NCBI GenBank assembly: GCA_937906285.1
Contig: CALCWL010000539.1
Span: forward strand, 1 to 6,976
Direction: 5' to 3'
Source: an uncultured Rhodanobacter sp.
GTDB taxonomy: Bacteria > Pseudomonadota > Gammaproteobacteria > Xanthomonadales > Rhodanobacteraceae
DNA: 6,976 nt
A program made the translations under genes and the position numbers. The notes under the pieces were generated by a model that saw only the letters and a program-made list of their open reading frames with translations, was not told where the DNA came from and ran no database searches. Positions 1 through 4,989 of this stretch are shown here, in pieces (the stretch's first letter is position 1; each line of letters begins with the position of its first letter).

Positions 1-504
1 TTCGACCCGATCACCAACGGTCATGCCGATCTGGTGACGCGTGCCGCGCCGCTGTTCGACCGGGTGATCGTGGCCGTGGCGGACAGTTCCACCAAGGGGC
101 CGCACTTCAGCATCGGCGAGCGCGTGGCGCTGGCACGGCTGGCGCTGGCCGACCTGTCCAACGTGGAGGTGCGCGGCTTCGATTGCCTGCTGGCAACCTT
201 CATCGAGCAGGTCGGCGCCGGGGTGATCATCCGCGGGCTGCGCGCGGTGTCGGATTTCGAATACGAATTCCAGCTGGCCAGCATGAACCGGCATCTGATC
301 CCGCAGGCGGAAACCTTGTTCCTGACGCCGGCTGAAGAATACAGTTTCATCTCCTCGTCACTGGTGCGCGAGATCGGCCGCCTCGGCGGGGACATCTCCG
401 GCTTCGTGCATCCGGCCGTGCAACAGGCGATGCGCCAGCGCTGGCAGAAGTCGCTCAACCCATCCAACCAGCAACCCGAAGCAGAAGGTGATGACCATGC
501 GTAA
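1..504 (+). CDS. coaD: Phosphopantetheine adenylyltransferase CoaD, 5' end cut off by the window
   Basis: CoaD transfers AMP from ATP to 4'-phosphopantetheine, giving dephospho-CoA, the penultimate step of coenzyme A synthesis in the cytoplasm. The frame is open from base 1 and ends at TAA 502-504. Window residue 1 aligns with about residue 11 of E. coli CoaD, so only about ten codons, including the start, are missing. Visible family signatures are FDPITNGH (residues 1-8, the nucleotidyltransferase T/HxGH motif with catalytic His8), Lys32 in TKGP, the RGLRAV loop (Arg78 and Arg81, equivalent to E. coli Arg88 and Arg91), FEYEFQLA, and the ISSSLVRE motif near residues 117-124 that binds ATP phosphates. 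The C-terminus runs about 18 residues past the E. coli protein as a polar, acidic tail (ending EAEGDDHA). Its last codons are shared with the start region of the lipoprotein gene, which suggests co-transcription. Identity is very secure; only the start lies outside the window. Confidence 0.97.
   Translation, partial: FDPITNGHADLVTRAAPLFDRVIVAVADSSTKGPHFSIGERVALARLALADLSNVEVRGFDCLLATFIEQVGAGVIIRGLRAVSDFEYEFQLASMNRHLIPQAETLFLTPAEEYSFISSSLVREIGRLGGDISGFVHPAVQQAMRQRWQKSLNPSNQQPEAEGDDHA
483..488 (+). promoter_or_regulatory. Ribosome binding site for the lipoprotein gene, inside coaD
   Basis: AGAAGG at 483-488 lies 8 bases before ATG 497. It lies only 2 bases before the alternative ATG 491 and overlaps GTG 488. 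The spacing therefore favours ATG 497 as the real start, giving a standard signal peptide beginning MRKF. The site is inside the last codons of coaD, consistent with translational coupling. Confidence 0.6.
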
Positions 505-997
505 ATTCGTTCTCATTGCGGTTGTCGCGCTGAGCGCTTGCCTGGGCCTGAGTGCCTGCAACAAGCAGGGCGACGACCAGACGGCCCAGGAACAGGTGCA
601 GAAGGCGCCCAAGCCCACCGACATCAATGACGCCAAGGCCTGGAACGCCTATCTCGGCCAGCTGGTGCAGGCCAACCTGCAGGGCATGAAGGCGCCGCAG
701 CCGTATGCCTACCTGGTCACCCCGGGTCTGACCGACGACCAGCAGGCGCAGAACGCGCGGCAGTTGCAGGGCGTGCAGGACACCGTCGCCCGCGGCGTGC
801 TGCCGGGCAACCTGCTCGCGTTCGGCGGCCCCAGTTCGGCGGCGACCTCCGAGTTCGTGGTCGACGCGTTCAAGAACGCCAACCCCGGTTCGTTCAAGGA
901 CGTGATCGTGGTGTTCATCGGCGACAAGGCCGACGAGCAGAAAGTGGCCGATGCGCTGAAACCCACCGGCGCGACCTTCCGTTTCGTCGAAATGTGA
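497..997 (+). CDS. Small putative lipoprotein of unknown function
   Basis: A 166-residue protein beginning MRKFVLIAVVALSAC, with a basic n-region, a hydrophobic stretch and a lipobox. LSAC occurs twice, ending at Cys15 and Cys21; Cys21 (GLSAC followed by N) is the more likely lipidation site. Asn at +2 argues against the Asp-type inner-membrane retention signal known from E. coli. The mature part starts with a Gln/Asp/Lys-rich linker (about residues 22-45). A mixed alpha/beta region follows, with W49-N-A-Y, PYAYLV near 69-74, and a C-terminal strand-helix-strand pattern near 135-166 (DVIVVFIGDK ... GATFRFVEM). I do not recognise the domain. The gene overlaps the coaD stop by 8 bases and ends with tandem stops, TGA 995-997 and TGA 998-1000. 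Upstream in-frame starts (GTG 488, ATG 491) are possible but poorly spaced from the ribosome site. No function is assigned. Confidence 0.85.
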   Translation: MRKFVLIAVVALSACLGLSACNKQGDDQTAQEQVQKAPKPTDINDAKAWNAYLGQLVQANLQGMKAPQPYAYLVTPGLTDDQQAQNARQLQGVQDTVARGVLPGNLLAFGGPSSAATSEFVVDAFKNANPGSFKDVIVVFIGDKADEQKVADALKPTGATFRFVEM

Positions 998-1002
998 TGA
1001 AG

Positions 1003-1079
1003 CAGAAGTGAGTGCAGAGGAGTGAGGGGTGAGAGAGAGCGGCTTTCTCTCACTTCTCACTTCTCGTTTCTCACTCCTG
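1003..1079. repeat. Heptad-repeat inverted element forming a long hairpin
   Basis: The gap between the lipoprotein and ferredoxin genes is built from degenerate 7-bp units. The left arm reads GAAGTGA (1005-1011), GTGCAGA (1012-1018), GGAGTGA (1019-1025), GGGGTGA (1026-1032), GAGAGAG (1033-1039). After CGG at 1040-1042 the right arm reads CTTTCTC (1043-1049), TCACTTC (1050-1056), TCACTTC (1057-1063), TCGTTTC (1064-1070), TCACTCC (1071-1077). The two arms are in register as reverse complements. Pairing 1003-1039 with 1043-1079 gives 28 Watson-Crick pairs, 5 G-U pairs as RNA and 4 mismatches, closed by a 3-base loop. No U-tract follows, so it is not a classic terminator. I recall similar TCACTTC-type heptad tracts between genes in Xanthomonas-group genomes, but this was not checked. 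It could be a MITE/REP-like element, an mRNA-stabilising or attenuating stem, or a replication-slippage product. Confidence 0.85.
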
Positions 1080-1089
1080 GCTTGCTGTC

Positions 1090-1350
1090 ATGTCGCTCAA
1101 GATCCTCGACTCCTGCGTCAATTGCGACGTCTGCGTACCGGCATGCCCGAACCAGGCGATCTCGCTGGGCGAGGAGTACTACGTCATCGACCCGGCGCTG
1201 TGTACCGAATGCGTCGGCCATCACGACGAGCCGCAATGCGTCGAGGTGTGCCCGGTGGAGTGCATCATCGGCGACCCCGACCACGTCGAGTCTCCGGCCC
1301 AGCTTGAGTTGAAGTATCGACACCTGATGAGCAAGGAGTCCTTGGCATGA
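1090..1350 (+). CDS. 2[4Fe-4S] ferredoxin, Alvin/YfhL type
   Basis: An 86-residue soluble electron carrier with two [4Fe-4S] clusters. The cysteines are C9-x2-C12-x2-C15-x3-C19-P and C38-x2-C41-x8-C50-x3-C54-P, plus a ninth, C58. The eight-residue insertion between C41 and C50 (VGHHDEPQ) and the C-terminal helix with HVES...QLELKYRHL mark the Allochromatium vinosum ferredoxin/E. coli YfhL group, which has unusually low and well separated cluster potentials. By family analogy C9, C12, C15 and C54 hold one cluster and C19, C38, C41 and C50 the other, with C58 free beside a cluster. Family length is about 80-87 residues, so it is complete. ATG 1090 gives the expected N-terminus (MSLKILDSC). No Shine-Dalgarno sequence is visible in 1080-1089, and a large heptad hairpin ends at 1079. 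The stop overlaps the ggt start as ATGA. The redox partner is unknown; in this chromosomal setting it is a housekeeping-type ferredoxin. Confidence 0.96.
   Translation: MSLKILDSCVNCDVCVPACPNQAISLGEEYYVIDPALCTECVGHHDEPQCVEVCPVECIIGDPDHVESPAQLELKYRHLMSKESLA
1333..1338 (+). promoter_or_regulatory. Ribosome binding site for ggt
   Basis: AAGGAG at 1333-1338, inside the ferredoxin C-terminal codons, lies 8 bases before ATG 1347. It supports the chosen ggt start and coupled translation through the ATGA overlap at 1347-1350. Confidence 0.8.
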
Positions 1351-3065
1351 GCATCTTCTTCGATTGGCGTTCTCTGGCGCTCGGTCTGTTGCTGACCGGT
1401 GCCGCGGGCTTCGCGCCGGCAAGTTCGGCGAAGCAGGTGCCGCAGGCCGTCACCGCCTCGCAACGGCCGGGCCATGCGGCGATTGCCAGCGCGAATTTCC
1501 TGGCCACCCGCGCCGGTCTGGAGGTGTTGCGCAAGGGCGGCAACGCCTTCGATGCGGCGGTGGCGGTGGCTGCCACGTTGTCGGTGGTGGAACCGGAGAG
1601 TTCGGGCATCGGCGGCGGTTTCATGGCTGTACTGCATCGGGCCAGCGACGGCCGCAACGTGTTCATCGACGCCCGCGAGACGGCACCGGCGGCAGTCGAT
1701 CCGAAGGTTTACCTGAAACCCGACGGCAGCCCGAACCGTGACACCGCGCTGACCGGGCCGCTGTCCGCCGGCATCCCCGGCGAGCCGGCCGGGCTGGCGC
1801 TGCTGGCGAAGGATTACGGGCGGTTGTCGCTGCAGCAGTCGCTGGCGCCGGCGATCCGCATCGCGCGCGATGGCTTCGTCCCCGACCCGCGCCTGCATGG
1901 CGCGATCGTCTCCGAACAGAAGCTGCTCGAGCGCTGGCCGGCCTCGGCCGCCAAGTACCTGGTGAACGGGCAGCCGCCGGCCCAGGGCGCCACCTGGCGC
2001 GACCCGGACCAGGCCAGCACACTGGAGGCGCTCGCGCGCCACGGCCACGACGGTTTCTACCGCGGCGAGGTCGCCCGCAAGCTGGTCGACGCGGTGCGCG
2101 CGGCCGGCGGCAACTGGACGCTGGCCGACTTGGCCGCGTACCAGGCGAAGGAGCGCACGCCGATCAGCGTCGACTACCGCGGCTACCAGGTCATCACCGC
2201 GCCACCGCCGTCCTCCGGCGGCGTGGCGATTGCCGAGATCCTCAACATCCTGTCCGGCTACGACCTGACGAAGATGGATGCCTCCACGCGCGTGCATTAC
2301 GTCGTCGAGGCGATGCGGCGAGCCTTCCGCGACCACAACGACTACCTGGGCGACCCGGATTTCGTGAAGATGCCGCTGGACATGCTGCTGTCGCCGTACT
2401 ACGCCGACGGTCTGCGCCAGAGCATCCTGCCCGACCGCGCCACGCCCTCGTCGATGCTGCCGCGCGCCGAACCGGCCAACGCAGGCATGCACACCACGCA
2501 TTTCTCCATCATCGACGCCGACGGCAACATGGCCGCGGTGACGCTCACCGTGAACACCACGCTGGGCTCCAAGTTCGTCGCCGCCGGCACCGGCGTGCTG
2601 CTCAACAACGAGATGGACGACTTCGCGCTGGTGCCGAACAAGCCGAACGTCTACGGTCTGCTCGGGAGCAAGGCAAATGCGCCGGTGGGCGGCAAGCGCA
2701 TGCTGTCGTCGATGTCGCCCAGCATCGTGATCGGGCCGGAGCGCACCATGGTGATCGGCTCGCCCGGCGGCTCCACCATCATCACCCAGGTGCTCGAAGG
2801 CATCCTGCATTTCATCGACGGGCAGGGCGCGCAGCAGATCGTGGCGCACAAGCGCTTCCACCATCAGTACCTGCCCGACGTGCTCATGACCGAGCCGCAG
2901 GCGTTCGATGCGGGCACCGAGGCGGCCTTGACCAGGATGGGCTACAGCCTGAAACAGCGCGAGCCGTGGGGGTTCATGAACGTGGTCACCTGGGATCGCA
3001 AGACCAACCAGCTCGACGCCGCCAGCGACCCGCGCCGGCCGTCGGGCCTGGGCCAGGTGCAGTAG
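1347..3065 (+). CDS. ggt: Gamma-glutamyltransferase (gamma-glutamyltranspeptidase), periplasmic
   Basis: A 572-residue N-terminal-nucleophile hydrolase that cleaves the gamma-glutamyl bond of glutathione and similar compounds and transfers the glutamyl group to water or amino acceptors. A signal peptide is likely at residues 1-28 (hydrophobic 9-24, probable cleavage after ASSA), placing it in the periplasm. Family features are GGNAFDAAVA (64-73), ESSGIGGGF (84-92), Arg110 in DARETAP (glutamate carboxylate binding, E. coli Arg114), and the autoprocessing site before Thr383 in HTTHFS. Thr383 would become the small-subunit N-terminus and nucleophile, with Thr401 and Asn403 matching E. coli Thr409 and Asn411. 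Further sites are NNEMDDF (420-426), SSMSP (454-458) and GSPGGS (471-476). The lid-loop stretch (NVYGLLGSKANAPVGGKR) is present. Position 422 is Glu where E. coli has Gln, as in animal enzymes. All catalytic residues are intact, so it should mature and be active. It follows the ferredoxin gene with an ATGA overlap. Confidence 0.97.
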   Translation: MSIFFDWRSLALGLLLTGAAGFAPASSAKQVPQAVTASQRPGHAAIASANFLATRAGLEVLRKGGNAFDAAVAVAATLSVVEPESSGIGGGFMAVLHRASDGRNVFIDARETAPAAVDPKVYLKPDGSPNRDTALTGPLSAGIPGEPAGLALLAKDYGRLSLQQSLAPAIRIARDGFVPDPRLHGAIVSEQKLLERWPASAAKYLVNGQPPAQGATWRDPDQASTLEALARHGHDGFYRGEVARKLVDAVRAAGGNWTLADLAAYQAKERTPISVDYRGYQVITAPPPSSGGVAIAEILNILSGYDLTKMDASTRVHYVVEAMRRAFRDHNDYLGDPDFVKMPLDMLLSPYYADGLRQSILPDRATPSSMLPRAEPANAGMHTTHFSIIDADGNMAAVTLTVNTTLGSKFVAAGTGVLLNNEMDDFALVPNKPNVYGLLGSKANAPVGGKRMLSSMSPSIVIGPERTMVIGSPGGSTIITQVLEGILHFIDGQGAQQIVAHKRFHHQYLPDVLMTEPQAFDAGTEAALTRMGYSLKQREPWGFMNVVTWDRKTNQLDAASDPRRPSGLGQVQ

Positions 3066-3073
3066 GCGTCCGC

Positions 3074-3130
3074 ATGGAGCATTTCACCTTGCGTCCCGCC
3101 CGCCCGTCGCCGTCGGTGTGGTGCGCCTGA
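3074..3130 (+). other. Possible 18-codon mini-ORF upstream of the TMEM43-like gene
   Basis: ATG 3074 opens an 18-codon frame (MEHFTLRPARPSPSVWCA) whose TGA at 3128-3130 overlaps ATG 3130 of the next gene as TGATG. AGTAGG at 3061-3066, seven bases upstream, could act as a weak ribosome site. The overlap would suit stop-restart coupling, since ATG 3130 has no good Shine-Dalgarno sequence of its own. A short frame in GC-rich DNA can easily arise by chance, and no known peptide family is recognised. Confidence 0.2.
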
Positions 3131-4170
3131 TGGAGCTGGGCAAGGGCATGTCCTGGCGTCTGCTGGCACTCAACATCGTCGGCGCCCTGCTGGTGCTCGC
3201 CGGCATCGGCCTGGAGGCGCTCAACGCCAGCAGCCTGATCAACTACCGCGAGGCGTCCAGCCGGCACGGCGGCGAAGCGATCGAGTTGGGTGCGGACGCA
3301 TTGCCGCAACCCGGCCAGCACGGCTACATGGCACGCCTGGCCGGCACGCCGCGCGTGGTCGAGGCGCCGCACGACCCGGAGTTCAACCAGACCGCGAACA
3401 CGCCGGTGCTGGTGCGCCGCGTCGAGATGTTCCAGTGGCGCGAGATCAATATCGGCGGCAACGTCCACTACGAACTGGATTGGGTCGACCATCCGGTGGA
3501 TTCCAGCCGGTTCCGCGACGTTCGCGGGCACGCCAACCCGGGCCGTTTCCCGATCGAAGGCAGGCAGTTCGACGCCGGGCTGGTGCAGATGGGCGGCTTC
3601 ACGCTGGGCCGCGTACTGGTGCACGCCTTGCCCGGCTCGCAGCTGGTCGAGCCTGACTCGTCGGCATTGCCGCAGAACCTCGCCGTCACCTTCAGCCGGT
3701 ATCAGGACTACCTGGTGACCAGCGCCCATCCGGGCGATCCGCGCCTGGGCGACTTGCGGGTGAGCTGGAGCGCGGTGCCGCTGCAACAGGTGACCATCGT
3801 GGCGCGCCTGGATGGCGCGCGGCTGGAAGCGGCCGCCGATGCTCCCGACGGCAAGGGCTACCAGGTGCAGCTGGGCGACGTGCCGCTGCTGACGCTGTTT
3901 CCCGACCTGCCGGTGCCGCCGCAGCACGTGACGCTGTGGCGGGTTCTCTCCGTATTGCTGGCGGCGCTGGGCGCGCTGGTGCTGCTCGCGGCCCAGGGTC
4001 GCCGCCGCGATCCGCTGCTGGCGCTGGGCCTGGGCTCGATCGGCGTGGGCGCCGTTGCCAGCGTGCTGTGGCTGGGCGGCGAGAACGCACACGTGCTGGG
4101 AGGCTGGGTGGTGGTGACCCTGGTCGGCGTGGCGCTGTCGGTCTGGTGTCTGCGCCGCCACGGACACTGA
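3130..4170 (+). CDS. TMEM43 (LUMA)-family membrane protein
   Basis: A 346-residue integral membrane protein with one N-terminal transmembrane helix (about 10-31), a large hydrophilic domain (about 35-265), and three C-terminal helices (about 268-288, 294-315, 321-341). This is the topology of the TMEM43/LUMA family. Family-like motifs include DPEF (82-85), RRVEMFQW (96-103), a Tyr/Trp strand near 114-118, DSSRF (124-128), GHANP (133-137), and a GGFTL segment (155-159). The eukaryotic relative sits in the endoplasmic reticulum and inner nuclear membrane; the role of the bacterial proteins is not established, though envelope organisation is plausible. The start is uncertain: GTG 3118, ATG 3130 (TGATG with a mini-ORF) and ATG 3148 are all in frame, and none has a strong ribosome site. 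It follows ggt after 64 bases on the same strand, so co-transcription is likely. The stop is TGA 4168-4170. Recognition rests on motifs and topology, not a search. Confidence 0.85.
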   Translation: MELGKGMSWRLLALNIVGALLVLAGIGLEALNASSLINYREASSRHGGEAIELGADALPQPGQHGYMARLAGTPRVVEAPHDPEFNQTANTPVLVRRVEMFQWREINIGGNVHYELDWVDHPVDSSRFRDVRGHANPGRFPIEGRQFDAGLVQMGGFTLGRVLVHALPGSQLVEPDSSALPQNLAVTFSRYQDYLVTSAHPGDPRLGDLRVSWSAVPLQQVTIVARLDGARLEAAADAPDGKGYQVQLGDVPLLTLFPDLPVPPQHVTLWRVLSVLLAALGALVLLAAQGRRRDPLLALGLGSIGVGAVASVLWLGGENAHVLGGWVVVTLVGVALSVWCLRRHGH

Positions 4171-4186
4171 CCCTGGCTCCGTCCAC

Positions 4187-4338
4187 CTGAGCGCAGGCCG
4201 AAGGCCGCACGCGGAGAGTGGTCATGGATGGCCACAGTTTGGAGCAGCGAGGAAGTCGAAGGGCACGCTGGCCGAGGGCTTCCCGATGGCGGCGCTTCGA
4301 CTCCGCCCGCTGTGCGGGCTACGCTCAGCGCGAACGGT
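4187..4338. repeat. Pair of inverted REP-like motifs (REPIN/BIME-like) between convergent genes
   Basis: CTGAGCGCAG at 4187-4196 followed by GCGGAG at 4211-4216 is mirrored on the other strand by CTGAGCGTAG (complement of 4319-4328) followed by GCGGAG (complement of 4301-4306). Spacers are 14 and 12 bases. Each copy encloses a hairpin: GGCC-GAA-GGCC at 4196-4206 and GCCCGC-TGT-GCGGGC at 4305-4319. Around the right copy there is also an 8-bp inverted repeat, AGTCGAAG (4254-4261) against CTTCGACT (4295-4302). Two inverted REPs a short distance apart, between converging genes, fit the REPIN/BIME arrangement. No T-tract is present. The remaining bases of the 4171-4324 gap show no other element or gene. 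The family assignment is by appearance only. Confidence 0.65.
4305..4319. terminator. Hairpin that may end transcription from both sides
   Basis: GCCCGC-TGT-GCGGGC is a perfect 6-bp GC-rich stem with a 3-base loop. It lies 6 bases beyond the Nudix stop codon on the minus strand and 135 bases after the TMEM43-like stop on the plus strand. There is no U-run on either strand, so intrinsic termination is doubtful. It is better read as the core of a REP-like motif that may protect mRNA 3' ends. Confidence 0.3.
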
Positions 4339-4921
4339 CGGGCATTACGGACTGCTTCTCCGCGCCGTCGTGCTCGATGAACCACAGCCCCGCGAACAGC
4401 TTCGGGTCGATCGAATAGCCTTCGGCCGCGCGGGCGAACAGCCAAGCGCCGGCGTCGCGACGGGGCACTTCGTGCACCACGATGTTCTCCGTCTCGTCGC
4501 CGCCGCCGGGGCCGACTTTCTGCAGGTCGCGTGCGCGCACGAAGCTGATCATCTCGGTACTCATGCCCGACGACGAGGGGCCGCGATGGATGAACTCCAC
4601 CGATGCGCAGCGGTAGCCGGTTTCCTCCTCCAGCTCGCGTTGCGCTGCCACCAGCGCACTCTCGTCGGCCTGGTCGGCCAGGTCGCCGACCAGGCCGGCC
4701 GGCATCTCGATGGTGTTCTGCAGGATCGACACGCGGTATTGCTCGACGAACAGCACGCGGTCTTCCGGCGTCACCGCCACGATGATCACCGCGCCGGCCG
4801 GGTTGTTGCGCTCGGCGTACTCCCAGCGACCCCGCTTGCGCAGGCTCAGCCAGCGGCCTTCGCACAGGGTTTCCACCGGTGCGCTGGCGTCGGCGGGAAT
4901 GGCGTGGGCGGTGTCGTTCAT
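4325..4921 (-). CDS. Nudix hydrolase, ADP-ribose pyrophosphatase-like
   Basis: A 198-residue cytoplasmic Nudix protein that should hydrolyse a nucleoside diphosphate linked to another moiety, using Mg2+ or Mn2+. The box core is REL-E-EE-TGY at 95-103 with Glu87 correctly eight residues before Arg95. The usual box glycine, expected at 81, is Leu; the nearest glycines are Gly76 and Gly79 in PAGLVGD, so the loop before Glu87 is lengthened. The N-terminal strand region (WEYAERNNPAGAVIIVAVTPEDRVLFVEQYR, in part) and IEMPAG (71-76) resemble ADP-ribose/nucleotide-sugar pyrophosphatases. The substrate cannot be decided from sequence. ATG 4921 gives a typical N-terminus but only a weak ribosome site. 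It is the last gene of the minus-strand set, 68 bases after the exonuclease stop. The last residues (DRSR) and the TGA at 4325-4327 are formed by a REP-like repeat. Confidence 0.93.
   Translation of the reverse strand: MNDTAHAIPADASAPVETLCEGRWLSLRKRGRWEYAERNNPAGAVIIVAVTPEDRVLFVEQYRVSILQNTIEMPAGLVGDLADQADESALVAAQRELEEETGYRCASVEFIHRGPSSSGMSTEMISFVRARDLQKVGPGGGDETENIVVHEVPRRDAGAWLFARAAEGYSIDPKLFAGLWFIEHDGAEKQSVMPDRSR
4664..4699. repeat. Near-perfect inverted repeat within the Nudix box region
   Basis: Bases 4664-4678 pair with 4685-4699 as a 15-bp stem around a 6-base loop (CAGGTC). The only imperfection is position 4665 against 4698: T-G on the plus strand, A-C in the minus-strand mRNA. It encodes the lengthened loop between PAG and the box Glu87 of the Nudix protein. 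Confidence 0.7.
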
Positions 4922-4989
4922 CGTTACTCGCGGGTCGAAGCGGGAATGTCCATGTTGGCCCGCCGGGCGCGACGCGACAAGCGGCTGGC

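Noticed and set aside
1003..1079. CRISPR array
   Set aside because: The units are 7 bp, degenerate and inverted, with no spacers.
1003..1079. Intrinsic terminator after the lipoprotein gene
   Set aside because: The stem is long, not GC-clamped and not followed by a T-run; the sequence continues within ten bases into the next gene.
1022..1312. Other plus-strand frames running from the heptad element into the ferredoxin gene
   Set aside because: Their starts are made of repeat DNA and they are out of frame with the ferredoxin; products are Ser/Arg/Thr-rich with no motif.
1221..2864. Long minus-strand open frame (547 codons) opposite ggt
   Set aside because: It lies antisense to a gene with all catalytic motifs; its product is His/Arg/Gln-rich low-complexity sequence typical of GC-rich shadow frames.
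2986..4167. Minus-strand open frame (393 codons) opposite the TMEM43-like gene
   Set aside because: Shadow of a real gene in GC-rich DNA, with a repetitive His/Gln/Arg composition and no recognisable motif.
4922..4989. Promoter or small RNA between the exonuclease and Nudix genes
   Set aside because: Only a minor GCCC/GGGC hairpin is visible; no convincing -35/-10 pair.
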